NCBI RefSeq assembly: GCF_000720635.1
Contig: NZ_JOCF01000028.1
Location: 18,726 to 82,725 of the forward strand
Direction: 5' to 3'
Length of the DNA stretch: 64,000 nucleotides
Source: Streptomyces sp. NRRL WC-3742
GTDB taxonomy: Bacteria > Actinomycetota > Actinomycetes > Streptomycetales > Streptomycetaceae
Position 1 is the stretch's first letter. The number at the start of each line of letters is the position of its first letter. Shown one piece after another: positions 52,167-60,573 of the stretch. The notes below the pieces were generated by a model. It saw only the letters and a program-made list of their open reading frames with translations. It was not told where the DNA came from and made no database searches. Made by a program: the position numbers and the translations under genes.

Positions 52167-53546
52167 TCACCCGTCCGAGGAACCCTCGGGCCTGCGCAGC
52201 GGCAGCGCCCGCGAGGGCTCCAGCGCCGGATCGTCCACCGCGAACGTCCGCACCCGCCCGGGCCCGCTCCACGGCGTCTCGAACCGCACCGTCACCCGCC
52301 CGACCCCGCTGCCCTGCACCCACCCCGGCCCGAACTCCGCGTGCTCGACGTCCTGCCCGGGGTGCCAGCGCCGCACCGCCGCCTCGGGCGCCTCCTCCTC
52401 CACCGCCTCGGCCTCGGCCTCCTCCGCGTGCTCGGCCGCCTCCTCCCGCAGCGCCTGCGCGAACAGGTCCTCCTGCGTGTAGTCGGCGAGTTGGGCCACA
52501 CCCACGCCCAGCAGCCGCACCCCGCCGGTGATGTCCACCTGCTCGGCCAGCCGCCGCGCCGTCCCCACGATCACCGTCTCGTCGTCCGTGGGCCCGCGCA
52601 GGGTCTCCGAGCGCGTCAGCGTCGAGAAGTCGAACCGCCGCACCTTGAGCACCACCGTCCGCCCCGAGCGCCCCGCCGCCCGCAGCCGCCGCACACAGCG
52701 CGCCGCCAGCGCCTCCACCTCCCGCAGCACCCGGTCCCGGTCCGCCAGGTCCACCTCGAAGGTGTCCTCCACCGAGACGGACTTGGCGTCCTGGTCGGGC
52801 ACCACCGGCCGGTCGTCCAGCCCTATCGACATCTGGAAGATCCCGGCGCCGTGCGCCCGCCCCAGCAGCTGCACCAGCTCGGCCTCCCCCGCCTCCGCGA
52901 GCTCCGCCACGGTGTTCAGCCCCGCCCGCCGCAGCACCTGCTCGGTGGCCGGCCCGATCCCCGGCAGCGCCCGTACGGGCATCGGCCCAAGCACCGCGCG
53001 CTCCTGCCCGGGCTCGATCAGCACCAGCCCGTCCGGCTTGGCCCGCTCGGAGGCGATCTTCGCCATCAGCTTGGAGCCCGCCGCGCCCACCGAGCCCGTC
53101 AGCCCGGTGCGCCGCTCGATGTCCGCCCGCAGGTCCTCGCCCAGGGCCGTCACCAGCCGCTCGCCGGTGGCGTGGTCCGCCTCCGCCAGCGCCGGACCGT
53201 ACGGACCGGCCTCCAGGTCGACGAACGCCTCGTCCAGGCTGAGCGGCTGCACCAGCGGCGACAGCTGCCTCAGCAGGCCCATCACGATCTCGCTGTTCTG
53301 CCGGTACGCCTCGAACCGGCCCGACAGGAACGCCGCGTTGGGGCACAGCCGCCGCGCCTGCGCCATCGGCATCGCCGAGTGAACCCCGAACCTGCGCGCC
53401 TCGTACGAGGCCGTCGAGACCACCCCGCGCCCGCCGAGCCCGCCCACGATCACCGGCTTCCCGCGCAGGCTCGGCTTGGCCGCCTGCTCCACCGCCGCGA
53501 AGAAGGCGTCCATGTCGAGGTGGATGATGCTCGGCAGAGAACGCAC
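52167..53546 (-). CDS. dinB: DNA polymerase IV (Y-family)
   Basis: 459 residues. IIHLDMDAFFAAVEQ (first metal Asp), TASYEARRFGVHSAMPM and PLSLDEAFVDL (catalytic Asp-Glu) define the Y-family palm. LPGIGPATEQVLRRAG is the thumb HhH, and the little-finger domain follows. About 90 extra C-terminal residues, acidic then ending in GRVRTFAVDDPAL, form an extension I recall from streptomycete DinB proteins. Error-prone translesion synthesis. Start uncertain between GTG 53546 and GTG 53564; the former gives the usual N-terminus. Confidence 0.93.
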   Translation of the reverse strand: MRSLPSIIHLDMDAFFAAVEQAAKPSLRGKPVIVGGLGGRGVVSTASYEARRFGVHSAMPMAQARRLCPNAAFLSGRFEAYRQNSEIVMGLLRQLSPLVQPLSLDEAFVDLEAGPYGPALAEADHATGERLVTALGEDLRADIERRTGLTGSVGAAGSKLMAKIASERAKPDGLVLIEPGQERAVLGPMPVRALPGIGPATEQVLRRAGLNTVAELAEAGEAELVQLLGRAHGAGIFQMSIGLDDRPVVPDQDAKSVSVEDTFEVDLADRDRVLREVEALAARCVRRLRAAGRSGRTVVLKVRRFDFSTLTRSETLRGPTDDETVIVGTARRLAEQVDITGGVRLLGVGVAQLADYTQEDLFAQALREEAAEHAEEAEAEAVEEEAPEAAVRRWHPGQDVEHAEFGPGWVQGSGVGRVTVRFETPWSGPGRVRTFAVDDPALEPSRALPLRRPEGSSDG

Positions 53547-53627
53547 CCGGCGATCATCGCGCACGGGTACGACAACGGCGCCTCACCGGGCCCGGATCGG
53601 CAAGGCGGACCCTGGTGTCCCGCCCGC

Positions 53628-54350
53628 CTACCGACTGCCCGCCTCCGCCAGCGCCTTGGGGACGCCGTCCTCCCGGGGCCCGAGGAAGTGCGGGTCCGGC
53701 CGCAGCCAGACATTCACCGCCGCCTTCCCCGCCCCGGCGATCTCGCGCAGCCCGCCGTACCACCAGGTCTCGTCGTGCAGCTCCGGCACCCCGACGGCGT
53801 ACGAGCGGATGCCCGCCGCCTCGCACAGCGCCAGCGCCCGCCGGACGTGGAAGTCCTGGCTCACCAGCACCGCCCGGTCCACCCCGAATATCCGGTGCGC
53901 CCGGGTGCAGGAGTCCCAGGTGTCGAAGCCCGCGTAGTCCCGCACCACCCGTGAGCCGGGCACCCCGTGCTCGGTCAGGTAGTCGTACATCGCGTCCGGC
54001 TCGGAGTACTCGACGCGCCCGTTGTCCCCGGTCACGAGGATCACCCGCACCTTCCCCGCCCGGTACAGGTCCAGCGCGGCCACCAGCCGGTGCTCCAGGT
54101 ACGGCGAGGGCTTGCCCTGGTCCAGCCCGGCGCCGAAGACCACCGCGACCGGCGCGGACGGCGCGCTCTCCACCGTGCCCACCCGGTCCCCCGCCGTGCA
54201 CCACAGCCAGGCACTGGGCGCCAGGGCCAGCGAGCAGCCCACCGTCACCAACTGGAACAGCCGCCGCTGCGCCCGCCTCTGCCGCAGCCGAACCCGCCAC
54301 TGCCCGGCCCTGCGCCGCAGCAGGCCCACCACATCGGTGCCGCCCCTCAC
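53628..54350 (-). CDS. SanA/YdcF-like DUF218 membrane protein
   Basis: 240 residues. A basic N-terminus and one helix (LFQLVTVGCSLALAPSAWLW) precede the DUF218 fold: VAVVFGAGLDQGKPSP, VRVILVTGDNGRVEYSEPDAM, DYAGFDTWDSCTRAHRIF and VLVSQDFHVRRAL. SanA-like proteins sit in the envelope and affect barrier function and vancomycin sensitivity in enterobacteria. The GTG at 54350 has GGAGGG immediately upstream. Confidence 0.87.
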   Translation of the reverse strand: MRGGTDVVGLLRRRAGQWRVRLRQRRAQRRLFQLVTVGCSLALAPSAWLWCTAGDRVGTVESAPSAPVAVVFGAGLDQGKPSPYLEHRLVAALDLYRAGKVRVILVTGDNGRVEYSEPDAMYDYLTEHGVPGSRVVRDYAGFDTWDSCTRAHRIFGVDRAVLVSQDFHVRRALALCEAAGIRSYAVGVPELHDETWWYGGLREIAGAGKAAVNVWLRPDPHFLGPREDGVPKALAEAGSR

Positions 54351-54442
54351 ACGCCCTCCCTCGATCGCCTCGACGGACGAACGACGAGGCCACGGCCCCG
54401 AACGGTTCCCCGCCCGGGCCGCGGCCTCGGAGTGACGTGCTC

Positions 54443-55087
54443 TCAGACCGCCCGGTTGCGCCTCTGCGCGAGCTCGTCGCCCGGGTCCTGGCCCACCAGC
54501 GTCTCGCCGGTGTCCGTCCGCTCGGCGTGCAGCCGCCCGAGGGTGCGCTCCAGCTCCTGCCAGACGGCCCCGACCGCGATGCCGAACACCCCCTGACCGT
54601 TCTTCAGCAGGTCGACCACCTGCTGCGGCGTGGTGCACTCGTACACCGTCGCGCCGTCGCACATCAGCGTCAGCCCGGCCAGGTCGCCCTGCTCGGCCGC
54701 CTGCAGATGGGCGACCGCCACCCGGATGTTCTGCAGCGAGACGCCGACGTCCAGCAGCCGCTTGACGATCTTCAGCAACAGGACGTCGCGGAAGCTGTAG
54801 AGCCGCTGGCTGGTCGCCGGGTACGCCGTGCGCACGCTCGGCTCCAGCAGCCCCGTGCGGGCCCAGTAGTCCAGCTGGCGGTACGTGATGCCGGCCGCCG
54901 CACAGGCCGTCGGCCCTCGGAAACCGATCAGTTCGGAGGTCGGTGCGAGCCGCTCGATCGCCGGCTGGCCCGGCTGTACGGCGGGGAACCTGCCCACCCT
55001 GGGCAGCTCGGTCACGGCGCGAGCGGTGCGCGGCACGTGCACGGCGCACAGACCGCCCACGGCCGCGTCATCGCCGGTGCTGGTCAT
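54443..55087 (-). CDS. MerR-family regulator (second MerR of the garA locus)
   Basis: 214 residues. GFRGPTACAAAGITYRQLDYWARTG is the MerR winged helix (about 53-77), followed by LLLKIVKRLLDVGVSLQNIRVAVAHL and a C-terminal DUF-like part (GVFGIAVGAVWQELERTL). It corresponds to the MerR protein that sits beside DUF151 in mycobacteria and corynebacteria. GGAGGTAGGC precedes the ATG at 55087. No metal-binding Cys set is evident, so it is not a classic metal sensor. Confidence 0.9.
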   Translation of the reverse strand: MTSTGDDAAVGGLCAVHVPRTARAVTELPRVGRFPAVQPGQPAIERLAPTSELIGFRGPTACAAAGITYRQLDYWARTGLLEPSVRTAYPATSQRLYSFRDVLLLKIVKRLLDVGVSLQNIRVAVAHLQAAEQGDLAGLTLMCDGATVYECTTPQQVVDLLKNGQGVFGIAVGAVWQELERTLGRLHAERTDTGETLVGQDPGDELAQRRNRAV

Positions 55088-55313
55088 GCCTACCTCCGTC
55101 CACTCGTGCTGCGGGCAACCCGGCTGCGGGCATCGACCACCCGGACAGCCACTCCTGACGACGGTAGGCAGTCCCCTATGACCCGTCAACGATCGCCACG
55201 CCGAGCCGGACAAACGGCATCACTCAGGAGAGTGGTTTTTCGTGCCCCTAGTGTGGGTAGGTGGACGGCTTTTGGCAAAACGACGGGCGCGACCGCCACC
55301 CGCCCCGTCCGCG

Positions 55314-55790
55314 CTACTGCGGACCACTGCCCCCGAAGTCCTCGGGTGACACCTGGTCGAGGAACTCGCGGAACTTCTCGACCTCGTCCTCCTGCTCGTC
55401 CGGGATCGCGATGCCCGCCTCGGCGAGCACCTCCTCGCTGCCGTAGATCGGCGTCCCGGTCCGCAGGGCCAGCGCTATGGCGTCGGACGGCCGGGCGCTG
55501 ACCTCGACCCCGCCGGAGAAGACCAGCTCGGCGTAGAACACGCCCTCGCGCAGGTCGGTGATCCGCACCTCGGTGAGCTGCTGGCCGAGCGCCTCGAGGA
55601 CGTCCTTGAACAGGTCGTGCGTCAGCGGCCGCACCGGAGTCATGCCCTGCTGGGCGAAGGCGATCGCGGTCGCCTCGCCGGGGCCGATCCAGATCGGCAG
55701 GTACCGGTCTCCCCCGACCTCCCGCAGCAGCACGATCGGCTGGCTGGAAGGCATCTCCACTCGGACACCCACGACGTCGAGCTCATTCAC
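55314..55790 (-). CDS. DUF151 bifunctional nuclease-family protein
   Basis: 158 residues: VVGVRVEMPSSQPIVLLREVGGDRYLPIWIG, ATAIAFAQQG, THDLFKDVLEALG and RPSDAIALALRTGTPIY are typical of the BFN/DUF151 family. Plant members show DNase and RNase activity; the bacterial role is unknown. GTG start. It lies between two MerR genes, as in other actinobacteria. Confidence 0.9.
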   Translation of the reverse strand: MNELDVVGVRVEMPSSQPIVLLREVGGDRYLPIWIGPGEATAIAFAQQGMTPVRPLTHDLFKDVLEALGQQLTEVRITDLREGVFYAELVFSGGVEVSARPSDAIALALRTGTPIYGSEEVLAEAGIAIPDEQEDEVEKFREFLDQVSPEDFGGSGPQ

Positions 55791-55875
55791 ACAGGCAACC
55801 CTATGGCTCCGACCCCGGATATGAAAGCGCAGGAGGGACGCCGCTGGTCAGCGCACTGCCCCGGCGGCGGAACGG

Positions 55876-56724
55876 CTATCCCCTGCCGCGCAGACCGGCC
55901 TGGACCATCGCCGCGTGCAGCCGCACCGACAGCGTCGCCAGCTCCCTCGCTGTGGCCTCCGCGTGCGCCCTGGTCTGCGGGTTGCGGTGCCTGCGCAGCG
56001 GCGCCACCACCTGCTCGACGAGCGCGATCTCACGGTCGGCCGCCGCCTTCATGGCCCTCAGGTGCCGCGGCTCCAGCCCGTAGCGGCCCAGTTCCGCGAC
56101 CAGCCGGGCCACCTGCAGCGCCTCGCCGTCGTACCCGCCGTCCGGCCCGGGCGCGACCAGCCCGTACGACTCCCACTCCACGAGCTCCGGCTCCCCCGCC
56201 TCGGCGGCGGCGAGCAACTCGGCCCGCCCGAGCCGCACCCCCGGGGCCACCTCGGCGGAGGCGACCAGCTCCCGGTCCGCCTCCTCCAGCGGCCCGGGCC
56301 GGGCGTCGGCGACGGGCAGCGCGGGCGGAGCCTCGCCGCGCTCGATCGCGTCCAGGTGCTCGCGGATCACCCGCAGCGGCAGGTAGTGGTCCCGCTGCAT
56401 CCGCAGGACGTACGCCAGCCGCTCCACGTCGGCCGGGCTGAACTTGCGGTACCCCGAGGGCGTGCGCTGGGGCTCGACCAGCCCCTCCGCCTCCAGGAAA
56501 CGGATCTTGGAGATCGTCACCTCGGGGAAGTCGTCGCGCAGGAAGGCCAGCACGGCTCCGATGCTCAGCAGTTCGTCACCGCCGCGCCGCCGCCCGCCGG
56601 ACCGCTCCGGCCGGACCGGCTGCCTGGGGCCCGCGACCACCCCGCGCCCGTTCCGGTCCGACTGCGGACCGGACGGCGCGGGGGCGGCCGCCCCGAGAGA
56701 AGAGGAGGGGGGATTCGTACTCAC
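55876..56724 (-). CDS. ftsR: FtsR-like MerR-family regulator
   Basis: 282 residues. After a Pro/Ser/Arg-rich N-terminus of about 55 residues comes LLSIGAVLAFLRDDFPEVTISKIRFLEAEGLVEP (MerR helix-turn-helix), then a long C-terminal effector part with VRLGRAELLAAAEA and RAMKAAADREIALVEQ. Position directly downstream of the FHA gene and the DFPEVTISKIRFLE motif fit FtsR, which activates ftsZ in corynebacteria. AGGAG precedes the GTG at 56724. Confidence 0.88.
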   Translation of the reverse strand: MSTNPPSSSLGAAAPAPSGPQSDRNGRGVVAGPRQPVRPERSGGRRRGGDELLSIGAVLAFLRDDFPEVTISKIRFLEAEGLVEPQRTPSGYRKFSPADVERLAYVLRMQRDHYLPLRVIREHLDAIERGEAPPALPVADARPGPLEEADRELVASAEVAPGVRLGRAELLAAAEAGEPELVEWESYGLVAPGPDGGYDGEALQVARLVAELGRYGLEPRHLRAMKAAADREIALVEQVVAPLRRHRNPQTRAHAEATARELATLSVRLHAAMVQAGLRGRG

Positions 56725-56747
56725 TCGGGCTCCTGCCGACGTTGGTT

Positions 56748-57629
56748 TCAGTACCCCCGGTTGTGGCCGGCGAAGAACACCAGCCGGTACTTGCCGATCT
56801 GCACCTCGTCGCCGTTGTTCAGCGGGACCTCGTCGATGCGCTCCCGGTTGACGTAGGTGCCGTTGAGGCTGCCCACGTCGGCCACGCTGAAGCCGCCCGG
56901 CGTACGGCGGAACTCCACGTGGCGGCGCGAGACGGTCACGTCGTCCAGGAAGATGTCGCCCTGCGGGTGGCGGCCCGCCGTGGTCACGTCCGAGTCCAGC
57001 AGGAAGCGGCTGCCCGAGTTCGGGCCGCGCTGCACGATCAGCAGGGCCGAGCCCGGCGGCAGGGCGTCGATCGCCGACAGCACCTCGGCCGACAGGGCCG
57101 GCGTGGCGCCGGTGCCGGTCGTGGTGTTGGGGTCGTAGGACTCCAGGCCGGAGATCGAGATGGTCGAGGTGGTCTCCGCCGCCCCCTCCGGCAGGAGCCC
57201 GCCGCGCAGAGCGGTGCCGCAGTTGGAACAGAAGCGGGCCCCGGCAGGGTTCTGGTTGCCGCACCTGGGGCACGGAGTGGGGCCAGCCATGTTCACAGCC
57301 TCCTGGCGCGGCACACCCGACGGGTTGTGCCCGGCGTACGGGTCCGGTGCAAACCCTCCACCAGAGGTTGAGGGTCCTGACGGGAAACCTATGCGCGGGT
57401 CGCCGGAGGGGTCAACCGACGCGCCGTAGCCCGCCGGATTCCCCGCGTACTGCGCGGCGCCGCCGTCGCGGAACAGCGGCTGGCCGCCGTACGGCGCGGC
57501 CTCGGGAGCGGGACGCATGCCCGGCACGGCGGGCTCGTCCTCCGGCCGGCGGTGCCGTGCGGTGGGCGCCTCGACGGCGGCCGCGTCACGACCCTTGTTG
57601 CGACCGAACAACTTCGAGAAGAAACTCAC
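56748..57629 (-). CDS. garA: GarA/OdhI-like FHA protein with zinc ribbon
   Basis: Long form 293 residues. The parts in order are FFSKLFGRNK at the N-terminus, a Gly/Pro-rich stretch, a zinc ribbon (Cys120, 123, 134, 137), the phosphorylation motif ETTS (152-155) and an FHA domain (GRHPQGDIFLDD, VSRRHVEF, SLNGTYVN). In mycobacteria and corynebacteria the ETTS Thr is phosphorylated and the FHA domain inhibits 2-oxoglutarate dehydrogenase. A perfect AGGAGG sits eight bases before an internal in-frame ATG at 57290, which would give a 180-residue form close to GarA size. Both starts may be used. Confidence 0.92.
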   Translation of the reverse strand: MSFFSKLFGRNKGRDAAAVEAPTARHRRPEDEPAVPGMRPAPEAAPYGGQPLFRDGGAAQYAGNPAGYGASVDPSGDPRIGFPSGPSTSGGGFAPDPYAGHNPSGVPRQEAVNMAGPTPCPRCGNQNPAGARFCSNCGTALRGGLLPEGAAETTSTISISGLESYDPNTTTGTGATPALSAEVLSAIDALPPGSALLIVQRGPNSGSRFLLDSDVTTAGRHPQGDIFLDDVTVSRRHVEFRRTPGGFSVADVGSLNGTYVNRERIDEVPLNNGDEVQIGKYRLVFFAGHNRGY

Positions 57630-57876
57630 GGGCGAATCCCCTTGCGTGTGACAGACCCGCCCGCGGGGCAGGGTGAGAACCTCGGACAGGCTGTGGGACC
57701 GGCTGTGGCCGGAGCCTGCTGGAGTGGTACTCCGACTGTTGGTGCTGCTGCTCTTGGTGCTCCGGTGCGCCCCGGCGCTCTCCCGGGGACCGGCACGGAC
57801 CAGTCTCGCCCACGCCGCGGCGGAACCCCGCACCGGGTGCCGCCCGCACGTGACGGGCCGTTCGTCGGGCGCCGCG

Positions 57877-58989
57877 TCACTTCGAGGCCGGCTTGGCGAA
57901 CTGCGGCGTCTTCAAGTCCACGACGGCGTCCACGGCCACCTTCTGCTGCTGGGTGATCGTCGCCCGCGCCTGGTTGTTCTCCAGCGTACGGACGACCCCT
58001 CCCGGGATGTTCAGCGCGGGAGTCAGGTCCTGCGGGTTCCCGACGACGGTGAACCGGTAGGGCTGGGACGCCTTCTTCCCGTCGATCTGCACCCCACCGC
58101 CGGGCACGTCGGTGAAGTAGGTGTTGACCACCACGCGCACATCGTTGATCTGAATCGCCTCCGCCCCCGCCGCTCGTAGTTCCTGCAGGGTGTCCAGCAG
58201 CATATCCGCCTTCACCTGCCCTTGGGGATCATCGACCGTGAGTACGATGCCCGGACCAGTGGCTTTGACGGTGCCCGCGAGCACGCCCAGCTCCGTCGCC
58301 TTCTTCCTGGTCTGCTCCTGGGCCTCCTTGGCCTGGTTCGAGCTGTTCTCCAGCTTCGCCAGGGACTGCTCCAGCTCCGCCTTCTCCTGTTGGAGACGCT
58401 GCTGGCGGCTGTCCAGTTCGTCGAGGATGCGAACCAGGTCCTCCTGGCGGGCGCCGCGCAGCTGGCTGTGGTGGTCGTTCGTCGAGCGCACCTGGATCGC
58501 CAGGCCCAGGCCCAGCGAGAACAGCAACAGGGCCACCACCAGCTGACCGCGCGACAGCCGCGGCGGCCACAGGGCCGCCTTCAGGCGCCGCCGACCGGCG
58601 AGCCGCTCCGGAACGGCGTCCGGCTCGGGCGTCGGCTCAGGCTCGGGCTCTGCTTCCGCCTCGGGCGTCGCTTCGGGCTCAGGCTCGGGTTCAGGCTCCG
58701 GCGTCGGTTCGGGCTTCGACTCGGGCTCGGCTGCCGGTTCGGGCTCCGGTTCCGGCTCAGCCGGTTCCCCGGTCCCGACCTCAGCCCCGACCTCAGCCCC
58801 GACCTCAGGCTCGACCTCAGCCTCAGCGTCAGACTTCTCGGACACCGTCCCCGCCTCCTCGGCCGCCTCGGTGGGCTCCTCCACCTCCTCGGCGGTGCGC
58901 TCCTCGGCCTCCTCGGCCTCCACAGCCTTGACCTCGGCCTTCTCCTCCCGCGCCGCCGCCTCGCGGCCCGCCTCAGGCACGGAAGACAT
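57877..58989 (-). CDS. DUF881 membrane protein with Glu/Pro-rich N-terminus
   Basis: 370 residues. About 130 N-terminal residues are Glu/Ala then Glu-Pro repeat-rich. One helix ([18 protein letters not shown]) follows, then a coiled coil ([22 protein letters not shown]) and the DUF881 domain ([28 protein letters not shown]). Predicted type II membrane protein with an extracytoplasmic DUF881. The start overlaps the sbp stop by 17 bases. Function unknown; the trio DUF881-Sbp-DUF881 is conserved in actinobacteria. Confidence 0.9.
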   Translation of the reverse strand: MSSVPEAGREAAAREEKAEVKAVEAEEAEERTAEEVEEPTEAAEEAGTVSEKSDAEAEVEPEVGAEVGAEVGTGEPAEPEPEPEPAAEPESKPEPTPEPEPEPEPEATPEAEAEPEPEPTPEPDAVPERLAGRRRLKAALWPPRLSRGQLVVALLLFSLGLGLAIQVRSTNDHHSQLRGARQEDLVRILDELDSRQQRLQQEKAELEQSLAKLENSSNQAKEAQEQTRKKATELGVLAGTVKATGPGIVLTVDDPQGQVKADMLLDTLQELRAAGAEAIQINDVRVVVNTYFTDVPGGGVQIDGKKASQPYRFTVVGNPQDLTPALNIPGGVVRTLENNQARATITQQQKVAVDAVVDLKTPQFAKPASK

Positions 58990-59305
58990 GGCGCCGGATC
59001 GCAGCCGCGTTGGAGAAGATGCGGATGCCGAGGACGACGACCACACCGGTGGACAGCTGCGAGCCGACGCCCAGCTGGTCACCCAGGAACACGATCAGGG
59101 CCGCGACCACCACGTTCGACAGGAACGAGACGATGAAGACCTTGTCGTTGAAGATCCCGTCCAGCATCGCCCGGACACCGCCGAACACGGCGTCCAGCGC
59201 CGCCACCACCGCGATCGGCAGGTAGGGCACGACGGCGTCCGGCACCTCCGGCTGGACGAAGAGCCCGACGACCACCCCGATCACGAGACCCAGTACGGCA
59301 ATCAC
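58973..59305 (-). CDS. sbp: Sbp small membrane protein (DUF1290)
   Basis: 110 residues, hydrophobic, with three to four helices: [38 protein letters not shown] and [21 protein letters not shown], ending [14 protein letters not shown]. This is the DUF1290 pattern of Sbp. The GTG start shares GTGA with the stop of the upstream DUF881 gene, so the three genes are translationally coupled. Confidence 0.93.
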   Translation of the reverse strand: MIAVLGLVIGVVVGLFVQPEVPDAVVPYLPIAVVAALDAVFGGVRAMLDGIFNDKVFIVSFLSNVVVAALIVFLGDQLGVGSQLSTGVVVVLGIRIFSNAAAIRRHVFRA

Positions 59306-60414
59306 GGTCTAGCTGCTCCTGTCCCTGCGGGCGACGACCCGGTCGAGGCCGTCGTGGGCGTGTGGGCTGTGGTCGTCTTCCCGGTGCCACCGGGCGTACG
59401 GCGCGCGCCGGTCGCGCTCGCCGACGGTGAGACGGACGCGCTCGGGCTCGCCGGGGTTCCGGGCGTCGCCGACTGCGTGTCGGCCGGGGTGGCCGGGGTG
59501 GCCGAGGGGCTCACCGTCGGCGACGGCTCGGGAGTGAGCGGCTGCGCGTTCCGCAGCGTGACGCCGACCGCCGCCGGCAGCGTCAGGCTCTTCTGCGTGG
59601 AGAGCGTCGACTTGATGCCGTACTTCTCCTGGATGACCCGCAGGTACTGCCCCGCCATGTTGCCCTCGAAAGCGGTCAGCACCTTCGACCCGTCCCCGAT
59701 CGCCAGGACGGTGTACGGGGGCACCAGCGGCCGGTTGTCCACCAGGACGGCCTCACCGGCGGCGCGGATCGCCGAGAGCGCGGTCAGCCGCTGGCCGTTG
59801 ATCGAGACGGCCTCGGCGCCGGCGGCCCAGAGGCCGTTGACCACGAGCTGGAGGTCGCGGTCGCGCAGCCGCCCGGTGTTGGAGAAGCCCTGCCCGGCCC
59901 GCGGGTCCACGCTCCCCCCGCCGCCGGTGCCCGCCGCGTCCTCCAGGACGAGCTTCAGCCCCGGCCCCGTCACCTCTCCCAGGCCCACCGGACCGGCCAG
60001 CGTCCCGGCGTCCCCGCCGCCCGAGGCGAGCGCCTGCTGCTGGGTGCTGTCGACCTTGCGCCGCAGGTCCTGGACCTGCTGCTGGAGGTGGTCCGCCGAG
60101 CCGTTGCTGTCGTTGATCCGGCTGATCAGCGCGTCGCGCTCCTTGGCCAGCGAGGGCTCCGCCTTGTGCGCGTTCACCGCGCCGACCGTCACGACCGTCC
60201 CCACCAGCGCCAGCCCGACGCCCAGCGTCAGCAGCCCGCGCGCCGTCCTCGGCATCCGGCCGTCCTGCTCCCCGCCCCGCGCGGCGGCCGCCTCCGCGTA
60301 CCCCTCGTCCAGGCCGTGGTCCATCACGCTGGTCAGCAGGGACATCGAGGCGTCCGGGCGGTTGTACCGTCCGTTCGGGGCACTCGGCGTCGGCGTCGCT
60401 GGCATGCCGACCAT
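59302..60414 (-). CDS. DUF881 membrane protein
   Basis: 370 residues. Cytoplasmic N-terminus, one helix (GLLTLGVGLALVGTVVTVGA), coiled coil (LISRINDSNGSADHLQQQVQ), then DUF881 (VTGPGLKLVLEDA, AGAEAVSINGQRL, PPYTVLAIGD). The last 80 residues are Pro/Ser/Thr/Ala-rich, like a flexible wall-facing tail. ATG at 60414 with GGGA upstream; an in-frame extension to 60462 is possible. First gene of the DUF881-sbp-DUF881 operon. Confidence 0.88.
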   Translation of the reverse strand: MVGMPATPTPSAPNGRYNRPDASMSLLTSVMDHGLDEGYAEAAAARGGEQDGRMPRTARGLLTLGVGLALVGTVVTVGAVNAHKAEPSLAKERDALISRINDSNGSADHLQQQVQDLRRKVDSTQQQALASGGGDAGTLAGPVGLGEVTGPGLKLVLEDAAGTGGGGSVDPRAGQGFSNTGRLRDRDLQLVVNGLWAAGAEAVSINGQRLTALSAIRAAGEAVLVDNRPLVPPYTVLAIGDGSKVLTAFEGNMAGQYLRVIQEKYGIKSTLSTQKSLTLPAAVGVTLRNAQPLTPEPSPTVSPSATPATPADTQSATPGTPASPSASVSPSASATGARRTPGGTGKTTTAHTPTTASTGSSPAGTGAARP

Positions 60415-60509
60415 CGTCCCATGGCGGCGATCGGGCCCGTGCACGCCCCCTGAGCTGCTCACACTCCGGAAAGTGACGGACCCTTCCGAATGAGGTGAAA
60501 ACGGACAGC

Positions 60510-60537
60510 GGGGCGCGCGGACCAGGCCGCGCGCCCC
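60510..60537 (-). terminator. Hairpin terminator after the guanylyltransferase gene
   Basis: A perfect 11-bp stem (60510-60520 with 60527-60537), 37 bases past the stop on the minus strand. Confidence 0.8.
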
Positions 60538-60573
60538 ACCGATCGGAGCTGTCCCGCTCTCAGCTCGCCGAGG

